Assembly: GCA_029891345.1 (NCBI GenBank)
Contig: CM056993.1
Location: forward strand, 106,011,300 to 106,075,299
Source: Dryococelus australis
Taxonomy: Eukaryota; Arthropoda; Insecta; Phasmatodea; Phasmatidae
Reading direction: 5' to 3'
DNA length: 64,000 nucleotides
Both the position numbers and the translations under genes were made by a program. Below the pieces are notes generated by a model. The model did no database searches. It had not been told where the DNA came from and saw only the letters and a list, made by a program, of their open reading frames with translations. Of the stretch, positions 1 to 11,811 are shown in pieces (positions within the stretch are counted from its first letter, which is position 1; each line of letters starts with the position of its first letter).

Positions 1-72
1 CTTTCGTCGCAGACACCAAGCAGCCGCGAGCTCGCCGGATTTATTGAAATGTTCCGCCGAGCTGCTTCCAAC

Positions 73-100
73 TGCTACTGCTGCTGCTGCTGCTGCTGCA
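73..100. repeat. (CTG)n microsatellite
   Basis: A short run of CTG/TGC trinucleotides lies just upstream of the first MITE. It is not part of any open frame I can support. Confidence 0.8.
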
Positions 101-106
101 CGGGTA

Positions 107-513
107 TAGACTGTTCACGGCAAAATGAGCACTTTTGAAAGCCCTTCTTAAAATTGCGTATTCGTCCGCTTTATTTAAAATTAACATATCCACGGGCCTC
201 ATCACTTTATTCATGCTTCAGTCAAATGAAACTGTAAAATTATTAAGAAAGTAAATACTTAAAAAATCTGTTCATTTTTGCACGTTGATGGATTAAAAAA
301 AAAAAAAAAAACAGAAACAAAAAGAAGTCATTTTAAATTATCACAAACACTTTTTATTCGACATTAAAATATGGAGCTATTTTCCACACATTGTTACCAA
401 CTTTACTAGGCGAATGTCACTCAATACACCCGTTAAAATATATGCATGCAGGAGCAGTGACTTTTTTCTAAGGTTCATTTATAAAGTGCTCACTTTATCG
501 TGAACAGCCTTTA
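107..513 (+). mobile_element. MITE subfamily A, full-length copy
   Basis: Non-coding element of about 410 bp with inverted ends: left TAGACTGTTCACGGCAAAAT, right ending CGTGAACAGCC. This copy defines subfamily A landmarks seen in the others: CACTTTTTATTCGAC, then a motif like TATGGAACTACTTTCC, then GTTACCAACTTTAC, then AAAATATATGCA. It has no coding capacity. Its right end abuts a subfamily B copy in the same orientation. Confidence 0.9.
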
Positions 514-747
514 TACGCTGTTCACGGTAAGTGAGCACTTGTGAGGCCCTCGTTACTTTTTCCTTCCATCAATGTTTTATCCTTTAACCACATTTTAAAA
601 TCAATATTGCTACGTAAGTAATAATCACAGTGTGTATATTCCAATGCACTCGCAAGTTGGCGTCTAGCTAAATGAAAGTATATTTATTGATTCTTATTTC
701 AAATCAGAGAGCTTTCAAAAAGGCTCACTTAACCGTGAATAGCCTAT
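514..747 (+). mobile_element. MITE subfamily B, full-length copy
   Basis: About 235 bp between GCTGTTCACGGTAAGTGAGC and CCGTGAATAGCCTATA. Subfamily B landmarks are a TTTTTATCCTTTA-like motif, TAAGTAATAAACACAGTG-like, and GTCTAGCTAAATG-like near the right. It shares only its ends with subfamily A and has a different interior. Confidence 0.9.
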
Positions 748-842
748 AAAGCTGGGTTGGCAATAAAAACACCGTGTGTTAAGAATTATGCAATAAGCGC
801 TGATCTAGCATACGGAAACGCATATTCTGTATTTGCTCTGTA

Positions 843-1012
843 TTGTATTGTATAGTAAAGAGCTTTTTAATGTCCCCCAGTTTTATGCTTGAAAGCTTGG
901 CAGGAGACGGCTTACTGACTAACTTACAACCTAACTTAAATCAACACCCATGCCTTTCCTGGGATTCGAACCCAGAGCCTCCCGCACCAACCAACTGCGC
1001 CACGGGAGGTTG
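843..1012 (-). mobile_element. tRNA-derived SINE (type 2)
   Basis: On the minus strand the head carries an A box (TGGCGCAGTTGG) and a B box (GGTTCGAATCC), the internal pol III promoter of tRNA-derived SINEs. A body follows and the 3' end is a short ACAAT/ATACA-type repeat tail near 843-860. The head does not fold as a proper tRNA acceptor stem, so this is a SINE and not a gene. A related head lies at about 39,130-39,285. Confidence 0.8.
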
Positions 1013-1119
1013 GCTTCTGTAATAGCAGTTTTAATACTTAATTCGTAATTCCAACCAATGGAAACAGGCGGAAAGTCAGTCATGTTTACCTTTGCACATA
1101 ACCTAGCCTCGTATAGCAC

Positions 1120-2020
1120 AACTTAATTTAAGCAGATCATACTTCAAAGCTGACATTTTCTATTGTTTTATTGATATAAAATGTGTAGCAACATGTATAT
1201 ATTGAGATACGGCGCTTTGAAAAAGCAAGTGTGTGTGTGTGTGTGTTTTATAGAACTAAACAGCTAATAAAACACAATATAGATCTGACGTAAGCCCGAC
1301 AAATTCTGCCATCCGGGCACCAATTTTGGATTAGAAATTACTTCTATTTTCGTCGTGTCATGCGGTGCAACACACAGAATGTACAACCTTGCAAAATTAA
1401 ATTGTATGGCAGACTTTCCCTACAATAGCTAATATGCAGCTTAATAGAAAAAAAACATTTGAAAATTACTGTATTACTCTTAAAAATAGTTTTACCTTTA
1501 TTTGCATTACGTCACCATCATGTATTCCAAATTTCCCGCCTGTCCACCGCCTTTGTAACTAACGCAGTTAATCAGCGCCTTCTAAATGGTTCCAAAATTT
1601 TTTTATGTACTGTGTCGCGTCAGTAAACTATCGGGCTGTAAATTCGAGCAGTCACAATGAAAATATAAATGTTGTGTCGTGGTTGCGGTTTTTGTCGTGT
1701 CGTGCTGTGCTTACTGTAGTTGAGTGGGAAACGTGTATTTCAAAAACTCCGCAACGCAGCTTATGCGCTAAGTAGACACCAAGTAGTCTCTCAGAAAATC
1801 TACGGGGCCTCCTTAGGTGAAGAGACAAGACACTCAACTACCTTGGTTGTCATGCTAGATGTAAGGGTATCGTTGGGGAGGAATATTAAAAAATCATGGA
1901 AACTAGGAACGTTTTCATGAACCCAGCCTAGTGGCACACATACATGCTTAGAGTAAAATATTATTTTTTATTTTAAAATAATTTTCTAAAATACAATGGA
2001 GACGACAATATCCTGACATA
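1120..2020. other. Gene-free stretch
   Basis: AT-rich sequence with a (GT)n run near 1228-1247. Only short spurious open frames are present, with no recognisable protein similarity or repeat structure. Confidence 0.6.
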
Positions 2021-2113
2021 GTATAAAACTAAGTCGCCCGGCCGCTTGTGTCTGTGTATTCGCATAAGGCTTCTAAACTACTGGATGGATTTTGATGCGG
2101 TTTTCATCATCAT

Positions 2114-3150
2114 TTAGAGAGAGAATTTCTTGAAGAAGGTTGACATGTTGACATTACGAAGGGAAGCCAGAGATGCCCGCGCCATGTGAAGCAGGGCATT
2201 ATTCTGCTGTAAAATGGGGTTGTCAAGCTGCACCAGTAAGCAGAGCGCAAATGGTAGCAGAATTTCCTGGACGTATCGCCGCGTAGTCATGATTCCTTCA
2301 ATCACCCCCAGTGGGGTGCGGGAATCGTAGAAAATGGCACCATACACCATGGCACCTCTCGTTGAGACGGTGTGTCGCTCTACAATGAAGCGTAGATCGC
2401 GGCGCTGGCCAAGACGTCTCCAGACTCGAATCCGGCTGTTGTATGTATCCAGACAGAACCGTGATTCGTAGTTGAACACCACTCGTCGATAATCCGCAAG
2501 CTGTCATGCTGCATGTTCCTGGCAGAATGTACACGTACTCGGCGATGCTCAGGTCGTAATGGTAGACATTGTAAGGGACGCTGCGACGACAAATATCATT
2601 CTACTAGCTGCCTGGATATGATACTGGTGGTCACAGACATATCCCCAACTGCCGCGACATGTCCCAGACGTGGTGCGTAGCGACGCCCGTGGAATGCTTA
2701 CAGCCGGGAACCACACATAGCTTAGAAAGTCATAACTCAGAACAGTCACAACTTGGAGACACAAAACTAGAACTATCGAAACTTAGAAACACACAACTTA
2801 GAACTATCGTAAGTTAAAAAAAAAACATAACTTAGAAAGTTCACAAGTTATGTGTTTTTAAATTAGCCATTTTTAAGTTATGACAGTATCCCCTTATAGC
2901 CTGTCACACTATGAAATGATCCTCCCTGCTGGTGGTTCGCCGGGCTAGACCCGATCTCTCTCGCCGAGCGTATGTTTACCCTCCTGTATCCAATGCATCC
3001 AACACCGACTCACAGAGCAGGCAGAACGGTCCAATTGACGAGCAATGCGCCGAAACGTCCAACTTGCCTCTCGGAGGCTTACGATTCGGCCTCTCTCGAA
3101 CTCATCTAGCTGGACAAAGGCTTGTGAAATACGTCGTCGGGGCATGCTGA
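2114..3150 (-). pseudogene. Tc1-like transposase relic 1
   Basis: Remains of a Tc1/mariner-type transposase, which cuts and pastes its own element at TA sites. 2945-3145 (minus) encodes the N-terminal helix-turn-helix part with LDEFERGRIVSL and RRIARQLDRS, typical of Tc1 DNA-binding domains. 2114-2592 encodes the linker and DDE part, including a YESRFCL segment, RVWRRLGQR, a VYGAI block matching the usual VWGAI, and LQQNNALLH. The families normally read SDESRF and QQDNARPH, so the first two catalytic aspartates appear replaced by Tyr and Asn. A frame change lies near 2475 between linker and catalytic part. A roughly 200 bp repeat insertion separates the DNA-binding and catalytic parts. It cannot be active. 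The terminal inverted repeats were not found. Confidence 0.85.
2700..2900. repeat. AACTTAGAAA-rich insertion inside Tc1 relic
   Basis: About 200 bp in which ACTTAGAAA/ACTTAGAAC and its variants recur, and ACATAACTT...AAGTTATGT forms a local inverted repeat. It interrupts the Tc1 transposase between the helix-turn-helix and the DDE parts, so it arrived later. Its family is unknown. Confidence 0.5.
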
Positions 3151-3815
3151 AAGTTCGCTGAACTTGGCTTTGTGGTTCGCACGGCTCACATTGCTACGAA
3201 TGGTTTATTCGGTGTCTTGCAGTTATGAATGATGGGAGAGCATGTATGCCTCTAGTGGCACATCCGCGCAAGCAAATCGGATTAAATGTAAATGGGACAC
3301 TTATCGGGCTATGACTATACTATGGGCAACCTTTGTTGTACTCCTGTGATTCGTTCATAAAGATCTTTTTTATTCCTTTACTTGTGTACTTAATGAGCAA
3401 AAATTATAATTAAGCGTATATCTATTTAGATGGCGAGCAGCGAACTGTACTTGTTTAGTTCAACAGCACAGCATCCGAAGAGATTTATTAGATGTTTTTG
3501 CTGTTGCCCTTCACACACTCAAAATGTACTTGACAATAGTACACCAGTCAACGTCCGACATTACCCATAGCAGGGTATCAATCCATTCAGACCCATTGTA
3601 CACTATAGTGTACATTGCGCACGGCTGCACACTGCGAAGCTCAATAACCAATAATTTTACCTGTGGGTAAATGATTCGCAAACCGTCTTACTGGTCTAGG
3701 TCATAATTGGTTCATATAACTGTAACCAGACTTATAGCCTGCAACTCATTGGCTGTGACGAAGATTCTTGTGTAGTGTTGACTAAGTACAGCACACATCA
3801 TTTTTTTTTTTTTGT

Positions 3816-4740
3816 TTATAACACTTGAAACAGTAAATTAAAGTGGGCCTGAAAGGGTTGACTTGGGGTAATGGAGTAAATAATCAGTACGACGTGTTGA
3901 ATCCAAACAGAACACATAGTACAACAAACACCCAAGTTGAGAACAAGATTGTCGAGAACAGTTCTTGGGTGTGCGGTGTCCAATTCCTGCATCAAAACCA
4001 CCCGATGCTCCCGGGTCGATCCTGGAGATGCTGAACTTTCCAAGATATGACACCCGAGCTTATCCCAAGCATGCTCATCGTTACGGTTGGGATCGGGGAA
4101 TCTGGCCGGGCAATCCAACTGATGATATGCTCGGTTCCCGAGCAGTCATCCATTGGTGTAGCCCGAAGTAAATGGCGTGCACCCCTTGCAGGTCTCTCTC
4201 GAGGACAATACTTCTGTACGCCCAGCCTGTTAACACAATGGTGATAAATACACAGAAGAATGTGTACGTGAGCCCAACATGATACCGTTACCCCATACTT
4301 GAATGAGACCCACCTCCACTCTAAGAAATTTTCGTAAATTTGCCATGACGCTGTAGGCTATACGCGTACTTAAAAAGCACTAATTGGGAAGTTTTTTTTC
4401 CCACGTACATGCATGGTAGCTTCCTAATGCAAATATGCAGTGAAATTCTCGAATGTGTGTTTATATGTTTGCAGCCTGGTGTACATACTATACCATACGG
4501 GAAATTTTCCATTACGGGTAAAATGTTAACGATAGCTTGAATGCACTTATTTTGCCGTTCTTGCCTGGATGTAAACACGCCAGGTATCACTGCTAGGACT
4601 GAAACTGAACTTGTCCGTAAACAAAGGCGTGATGATTCTCCGTTCATCGGGAGCACAATTACGTGAGAATCGATAGCCGGGCGTAGCGGAGTCAACTATA
4701 TTCTGGTAGGCAGGTGACATAAGACTCGTACCGCAGAACA
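3816..4740 (-). pseudogene. Tc1-like transposase relic 2 (Tcb2-like type)
   Basis: A second, unrelated Tc1-type transposase lies on the same strand. 3816-4160 encodes the C-terminal part with LDCPARFPDPNR followed by DEHAWDKLG, matching the usual MDWPARSPDLNPIEHVWD with one extra residue before the third catalytic Glu. 4547-4741 retains LFTDKFSFSPSSDTWRVYIQ, corresponding to the LFTDESRFSLSSD...RRVYIW block with the first Asp kept. The stretch between (4190-4540) is eroded and I cannot follow a frame through it. It differs from relic 1 in motif wording, so this is a separate family and not a duplication. Confidence 0.75.
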
Positions 4741-5161
4741 CAACCCCACTGTTCCTTGATCCAACTTAATATTATCTGCACCATGCTTAATGGCGCAGTT
4801 TAATTTGTGGACAGTGGTCAATGGAACGCACCTCGCAGGACTTCAGGCATTTAGTCCCAGATGACATAAACGTCGGTATACAACATACCTGTGGCTGAGC
4901 TCAGACTCTCAGCAAGGTCGACCGGCAGTTACGGCCAAGTAACGACCTTCTCATGACGTTGTTCGCCTTGGACGTCCACTACTGATGATTCGAACAGCAT
5001 TTCCCACTCTTTCTGAACCTCCGTCAGACTATGGGAGTGATTCTTCCTTGCGTATCGTCGTCGATATAGTTCCTTTCAGCCACACTGCGACCTAGTGTAT
5101 GCCAATTGCACGTCAAGAACACTCACACTGCCCGCGACCCTTTCTGCCCACTTAGTGCAGC

Positions 5162-5408
5162 GGGGGCCACGGTGGTTGAGCGATTAGCACGCTCGCCCCC
5201 ACCAAGGCGAACCGGGTTCAATCCCCGGCCGGGTCACCGGATTTTCAGAAGTGGGAATCGTGCCGGACGATGCCGTTGTTCGGCGGGTTTTCTCGGGGAT
5301 CTCCAGTTTCCCCCACCCCTTCATTCCGGCGCTGCTCCATATTCACATCAATCACCCTCATCGGCTCTCAAGGCCTCGCTTTAAGAGCCGTCCAAATCTC
5401 TTCACTTG
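5162..5408 (+). mobile_element. tRNA-derived SINE (type 1), copy 1
   Basis: About 245 bp. The head is GGGGGCCACGGTGGTTGAGC (A box), followed by GGGTTCAATCC (B box). The family body includes GGGAATCGTGCCGGACGATG, TTTTCTCGGGGATCT, TTCCGGCGCTGCTCCATA, and an end like AAGAGCCGTCCAAATCTCT. There are seven copies of this family in the window, on both strands. Confidence 0.9.
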
Positions 5409-5409
5409 A

Positions 5410-6300
5410 GCAGCGCTACACACTATCTACATCTGATATAGTATTTACAGCAGTAGCTTATCTCAGGGATACGTGGTGAACTATTGCAACGTAAGCTTGC
5501 GTTATCTGTGTGCTGTACCTTGTTGTTTGTTAATACTTCCACCGCTAAAACGTGGAGGTGCGTAATGGGACCCTTGCTGCTCGCTTATGAGTGTTCAGAA
5601 TGCATCCAGTTTCCCTAGGCTGCACTGTGGTTACTGGCTCCTTCTGCGTGCACCGAGAATGTACAGCAGTGAGCAAGCACCAGTTTACCTTGTAACACTT
5701 CACCATACGCCACTGGCTGATCTAGAGTTCCAATAAGGAGTGGCGCTACTTGAGATATGGGATACTGCATTATGTTCAAACCACATGCTTACCAGTACGC
5801 ATTTAATTTTAAATCTTCATATTTATTTCAGATCTTAGTGGATAGTCTATATAAATACTTTTTAATTAGTGTATTATTACTGCACTATTAACAATGTACC
5901 TATTTCAAGAATAATATTATATGCAAACGGGCTCAAGCTTCCTTATACCACCTTTGAATCCGCCACTGGTTTACAGCGCTCTACTGAGGCCTTTAGGCCC
6001 TGTATTATGACCTCTAGTTCCACATCAAGTTGAAACGTTAACTGCCAGATGGAGCAACGCAACAGAGTGTATTGCGGCCTATAGTTAATGCTAATTAGAA
6101 CTTTAACCTAGGTTTGGACTATAACTTGAAGTGGTAAACAAACATTTATTCCTTTAGTTAGCTTACAAGTAAATGCGTTTCGATATATCGACAACTGTAA
6201 GATAACGATCATTAAGATAATAGCAACACTCGTCTAAGGATATCACTTTACCGCGCGCAGGAATTGTCTGAAAGACATCGAGAAATCGTCAACAGCCTTC
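5410..6300. other. Gene-free stretch
   Basis: AT-rich unique-looking sequence with no convincing open frame, RNA gene or repeat boundary. Confidence 0.5.
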
Positions 6301-6311
6301 ATGGCGTCTCA

Positions 6312-6580
6312 TCATTGCCATTTGTCACTAAATGCATTTACGAAAGAGAATTTTAATGCTTTTAAACTCACATATCTAGTCATGTGTTCATTTGACGTTC
6401 TATGCGGAACTCCGAGTTCCTGTGATCGCTTACGAACAGCCTTTTTTTTTAGAACTTTCAACCAACGCAACAGTCTCAGCACAAGATGCTTGTTAGTTGA
6501 CGGTGTTTCTGAACTGGGTCTGTCTTTGGTGGAACCTGTTTCAAACTCCCCCCCCCCCCCCTTCTCCACCCACAAACATA
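6312..6580 (-). pseudogene. Helix-turn-helix fragment of a mariner/Tc1-type transposase
   Basis: The minus strand reads ETGSTKDRPSSETPSTN followed by VRKRSQELGVPHRT and LKFSFVNAFSDKW. This matches the DNA-binding region common in insect transposase-like proteins (TGSV.D.PRSGRPS, then a helix-turn-helix with SRELGVP...TV, then a QL.QAL.. segment). Only this domain survives; no DDE catalytic part is visible downstream on the minus strand. A poly-C run (6548-6560 on plus) lies upstream in the frame. The 151-codon open frame on the plus strand over the same stretch is a shadow. Confidence 0.6.
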
Positions 6581-6779
6581 TAGAAAAATGGTTGGTTTAT
6601 GTAGGGCGGGTTTTTAAAACCTTACAGCGAAATCATTCTGAATTTCTCTCATTAATCTTCCTGTGTCTGGTCGTTCGTGAGACGACGTGCTTGTTACGAA
6701 CTGTTTTTCCAGGGTATAAGTTGACTGGTCGGTTATCATTTAGGTATATGTCATAACCTGCAAAAGAAGAAACACCAAT

Positions 6780-9030
6780 TAACGGGATATAAGTTGACTC
6801 GTTGGGCATATTGCAAACCTACACATATAAATATCACCACTTACAACAAACAACCCACCAAATAACAGCGATTTCTGTGATCCTTAGAGGTAATGTGCAT
6901 TTTGGCTCTATCTGTATATGTGAATAATTACCAGAAAATTAGTGAGTAACACTCAATGATATTCAGATACCCTCTGCATCTTTTGTTATACACTACAAAG
7001 CTACGTTAGTCTAATAAAACACTTCAAGTAAAATTAGAGATTTTTGTAGTCTCATTACCCACTAAATTCATAACACTCCACTAAAGTTGTTAATTAAAAT
7101 ATCTGCAATGTGTGCCTGTTCATGCCATAAAAATGCAGACGCTTAATGTTTTGATTATCATATGTATTTATAGTTTCTTTCCAACCACACGCTACGAAAT
7201 GATGTTACCAACACCTTCATTGACAAAACTCAGATACTTAAATATTTATTAAATGAAAGTAGTCCAACTAACCAATAAATTCAATATCCCAGGAAAATTT
7301 TACGTTTGTAGAAATACAAATAATATAACCGTAGAAATCTACTTTATGGCGATTCCAAAAGGAAAACAACAGTTTATAGCTTAAGTTAGCTTAATCTGGA
7401 TATCCTGTCAACACAGTAAGAAATTATTAGAAAATTTACTATATGATTGTATATGTAGAGTGAGAAAGTGCGTATGGTAAAGCTGTTTACCATAAATTCA
7501 TGCTAGCGTTCCTACATTTCCTCATAAAATAGTCAAACTCGTAGGAATCTTCCCAACTTTGTATATCAGCGACGCTAAATATTCCACATTTATAGCTAAA
7601 TGTGTGGTATTATTTCCATACCGTATATAGGGGTTAAAAACTTCCCGTTCAGTTTAGGAAGTTTACAAGAAAAAATGTTTAGACTGTACTGTTGTGGCAG
7701 AAAACGAAAACACGGCACTTCAAAGCCCAAGCAGACAACCTTCGTAATAATAAATGGCATTGGCTTATTAAAAATACTTTTTTAATACAGTAACTTGGAT
7801 GTCTTAGGGCGCCAAGAGCCTAAGTGCGGGACTTCCGGAATTGCCCACTGATTACCACTTACCCCAAAGAAAACGATACGTCATCCACCGGAATCTACGT
7901 GATCATGCACAAGGTTACACGCGAGATTGCATGTTCAATCCTGGAGAAATCATGGAGCCGTGTTTAGAGTGTTATTGCGTAATTATGTTTATTTCAGTGC
8001 GTGTAAGGCTAGTCCCTCGCGAAAACACTATTCTATTCACGTATGGGAAAAAATTTAAAACAAATGTTTCAATTATCCTTTCCATACACGGAATTTGTCA
8101 ATCTCGGAATGTTTGCAATACCTGGGCATAATTCACAACTTATTTTGTAAGGAACTGAAATCATGAATCCAACCTGCGGAGTTAACAATATGAAATTGTA
8201 AGTAAGGATTTGTTATTCTTCCAAGTTCAACATGGAATTGAGGCAGTTGGTTTGGAACAGTATCAATTGTGTTTCTGTGGACTATCACCTAACCTATTGC
8301 GTCAAAATACCAATAATTGTTCATAGTAGTTTTTTTAAAATGATATACAAATAAATAATAAACTTGCGTGAAAGTTTTTTAAAAACATTTTGAGGGAAGA
8401 TTTTTTTTGTGTTGGGGTGTTTTTTTATTGTAAAAACGGAAGTCTGTAATATTACTAGGAATTATAAATGGACATATTTATATGAAACCAAAAGAAACAG
8501 TAAACATCTTATCTTAAACATACAGTACATCCATAGTATTGTGTTTCAAGTATTTTACCTACCCTGTGACCAAATGGATTTTCTCGGCGATAATAACTTA
8601 TTTTGCTAACTTCTTATCCAGCAATTCTTAATTGTAAGTTGGACCTCACTCTTTTCTACAGAGATAAATGTGTTCTAAAACTTTACTGAGAAGTTTTTCG
8701 GCTAAATCTATGACTTTCTTGTGATCTATGAATTAATGTATACAAAACACGTGTGTTTTAGTATTTACAGTTCCCCATATGGCTGAAATTATTTTACCAA
8801 TTATACTACCATTACAGTAGAATGTTATACCGGCGATGCAGTACGTAGAACATGTAAGTATAGAAAGTTGAAATTTTGTAGTTCAACATAATTTTTTTTC
8901 ACGTAAGTACTGATTTATTTAAAACTGATATGAAGCTGGTGTACTCCATTAAAAATATTTTGCGATTTACACAGTCGCAATGGATAAACCGCACAAGTGC
9001 CATAAAAGAAGCTAGTAACCCCGCGGAAGA
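6780..9030. other. Gene-free AT-rich stretch
   Basis: About 2.2 kb of AT-rich DNA with homopolymer T runs and only short chance frames. No repeat family from elsewhere in the window was recognised here. Confidence 0.5.
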
Positions 9031-9039
9031 CAAGCTAAA

Positions 9040-9462
9040 TGCTGTTCACTATTAAGTGCGCACTTTTGAAATCAACCTCAGAAAAAATTCACTGCCCCTG
9101 CCTGCGTATATTTTAACGTGTGCACTGAGTGACATGCGCCCAGTAAAGTTGGTAAAAATAGATGGAAACTAGTTACATAACTTAACGTCGAATAAAAGGT
9201 GTTAGGTAACCATTTGTGATAACCTAAATTATTTATTTCGCTTTCTGTTTTGTTTTAAGGCATCGAAATGTAGAAACTAGCAGATTTGTAAAATAATTAC
9301 TTTTCTAACAATTTCACAGTTTCGCCTGACTGACGCATGGATAAAGTGATGAGGCCGATGGCAATGTTAATTTTACATAGGGCGAAATAATATACAACGT
9401 ACATACGAGTAGATCTTAAGCAAGGCTTCCAAAAACGCTCATTTTGCCGTGAACAGCCTATA
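9040..9462 (-). mobile_element. MITE subfamily A copy
   Basis: Reverse-orientation A element running from GCTGTTCACTATTAAGTGCG to GCCGTGAACAGCCTATA. It contains the inverted landmarks AACTTAACGTCGAATAAAAG and GTGATGAGGCC. Full length, about 420 bp. Confidence 0.88.
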
Positions 9463-9907
9463 CCTCCTAAACTTACTAGCACAAGGAATTCTGAATGAAA
9501 AACGTGTATTCAGTTCTCAGTTCGTGAATGACAACCCTGTTGTAATACACGCAGGTATCCCACAAACTGAAAAGACATCGTTTCTAAACCATTTTCTCAC
9601 CTCAGATTTAAATCTAGTAAAAAAAATGTCTTCCATTACCCGCGAAGTTTTCTTTGCAGAACTTTAAGAGAGCACAGAACAAGGTAAATATTGTCTTGGG
9701 TGGTTTGAGTTTATACCCGTCTGTCTGACTTTTACTTCTGAAAGTGATTGTGGAAAGGAAAAGAGACGGAGTGGACAAAAAAGAACGAGTGAGAAAAAAG
9801 AGAAATTCACCGAGAAAACCGGAAGTTTTGCCCGCCAGAAATTGCCAGTCTTGCGTGCTTACCCACCAACTTCGTAAGCTGATATCATCCACGGAGGAAA
9901 ATGTGTG

Positions 9908-10128
9908 TATAGGCTGTTCACGATAAAGTGAGCACTTTTTAAAGCCCTACCAACAGGCATTAACCCTTAATAAAATGTATTCTATTGCAGCCTCGGGCAT
10001 TAATTTTCGAGAGAGGTGAAATGTATACACTCTGTATGTTAGTCACATGGCGTAAAGATAGAAATTTACTAAGAGGAAAAATTTAGCAGGGCCTTAAAAA
10101 GTGCTCACTTTACCGTGAACAGCCTATA
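9908..10128 (+). mobile_element. MITE subfamily C copy
   Basis: About 220 bp between TATAGGCTGTTCACGATAAA and TTACCGTGAACAGCCTATA. The interior differs from A and B (landmarks TAATAAAATGTATTCTATTG, then TAGTCACATGGC) and defines subfamily C, also seen at 23,858 and 29,022. Confidence 0.85.
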
Positions 10129-10129
10129 A

Positions 10130-11290
10130 AATAATCACGAAGTTTACTTGTGGGAAGTTCATTACCCGTTCCCGTTTGTGTGGATTTTATAAAAGTTTCA
10201 GTTGTCAACTATTCCTCAATGCGTGTCCTAAATACTCTATATTTTTCAGGGGCGCAAAACTTTTAGATTACAAGGCGTCACGTGTAGGATCCTGACCTGC
10301 TGCTCTGCAGGTGGTTGTGCTTGCTTCATGAAGTTATTATTAGGTTTGTTCGCGTGATATGCTTTCTCTGAGAGCAAGTGATATTTTTCACGAGCAGAAA
10401 ACAAGCAAACACAGCAGTTACTCTCGGCAGTACGACACGAACGACTAAAGTCTATTTCAAAAATGTTGATAATCATTATTGCCTCTGTGTAATTTACGTG
10501 TAATAGAAATTTTGGCCAGTCAATATAACTTACTTTCGAGGATAAATGTGCCTTAGTTATTTTTATTTACCTCTGTACTTCTTACAAGATACCCAAACAT
10601 ATTCGCTTCATCAATCTGCGTAAAAGCGAATTACTATTTGCAATCGTCACTCTCAAGACACTTCAACGTTTGTAATGTTATTTTGGGGGCCATTTTTTTC
10701 CACCTTGGTGGTTTTGATATTTCTGCTGTACCTTGATGAGCAAGAGCAGAAATAGCTGTCTTTATAGCACAACTAGCATTGCTACCGCGAACAGAACAAC
10801 GTACAAAAAGTGTTTCCGGTAACACGAACGGCAACTAGCAGACATAGCACTAAACTAACAGAATAGCAAACCCCTTTCAGGTTCCTGCCACATCCCCTAC
10901 TGCACTCATGACTATGATAACCTTTGTTCTATCCAGGTTAAGGTGTCCGCCTGGTTGAAGGAATATTGCACGTCTGAGGTCTAAAAGTGTGGGAGCGCTA
11001 GAGGCGGCCGAGACATGTGCATCAACTCTCTCGTCGCCTCTACGCGCAAAGCACTGAACTGGTGTGCAGTCTTGCCGTCGATAACGCACCTCTGTGAGAC
11101 TTTCAGCTGAGACCCTACCCTTTTACAGACGCGTAACTTTTCTTCAATGCTATTCGTAAGCAGACCTCACTCAGACACTTTGGACAGTTTTTTAATAAAA
11201 CGTTTTCTGCTGGAGTTCTGCACGTCGTTCGGCGGCCTACCAAGGGGCCGCCGTAAGAACCCTGGTAATACAACACGAGTACTAGCTTGT
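10130..11290. other. Gene-free stretch
   Basis: Mixed-composition DNA. Short minus-strand frames at 10,634-10,834 and 10,877-11,089 have somewhat protein-like composition but match nothing I know, and have no supporting exon structure. Confidence 0.4.
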
Positions 11291-11293
11291 AGG

Positions 11294-11546
11294 TATAGGA
11301 TGTTCACAGCAAAGTAAGCACTTTTGAGGTCCTAGTTATATTCTCCTTTCAGCCATTTTTTATCCTTTAGCCACCTTTTAAAATAAATATTGCTATGTAA
11401 GTAATAAACATAGTATATATATTCCACTGCACTAGGGAGTTTCACCCGGAAGTTAACGTCTAAGACTAAAATGAAAGATATTTATTGACTATTATTCCAA
11501 ATGAGAGGGTTTTCAAAGGTGCTCACTTTACCGTGAATAGCCTATA
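11294..11546 (+). mobile_element. MITE subfamily B copy
   Basis: About 250 bp from TATAGGATGTTCACAGCAAA to TTTACCGTGAATAGCCTATA, with the B landmarks TTTTTTATCCTTTAGCCACC and AAGTAATAAACATAGTATA. Confidence 0.88.
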
Positions 11547-11800
11547 CTATAGCTGATGCCGCGTCCGCCGTGTCAGCCACTCTGCCCAAGTCCATTGTTC
11601 TTCTGAGAAAATCTCTGGTCGTCTCAATAACTATCGCAATCGGTTCGTTAAGCCCATGGGCCACGATGGAAGTTCCCTTGCAAGATTTCATGAAAGCCTG
11701 CATGGCCACTCGTATGGCTGGTTCTATGGTAGATTTGACCGAATACTGGCCGTTTTCATGGACGTTTTCGTAATTGGACGTGTGCAATTTTCGATGGAAT
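11542..11800 (-). other. Open frame of unknown origin between two MITEs
   Basis: The minus strand stays open through the whole 265 bp gap between a B and an A element, about 86 codons, including MQAFMKSCKGTSIVAHGLN and IVIETTRDFLRRTMDLG. Composition looks protein-like (amphipathic, few rare residues) and codon use is richer in GC than the surrounding DNA. I do not recognise the family. It may be a captured or stranded exon, or a piece of an unrecognised transposon protein. It has no start context, splice sites or partner exon that I can defend. Confidence 0.35.
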
Positions 11801-11811
11801 GTTTCCTACGA

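Noticed and set aside
963-1012. Possible tRNA gene on the minus strand (A and B boxes present)
   Set aside because: The head does not give a paired acceptor stem, runs into a SINE body with a repeat tail, and has a relative at 39.2 kb.
3230-3340. Possible terminal repeat of Tc1 relic 1 paired with ~1,930
   Set aside because: The shared CTAGTGGCACA motif is a direct and not an inverted match, and it is short.
6301-6756. 151-codon plus-strand open frame
   Set aside because: It overlaps a minus-strand transposase helix-turn-helix fragment that has real family motifs; the plus frame matches nothing and contains a poly-C run.
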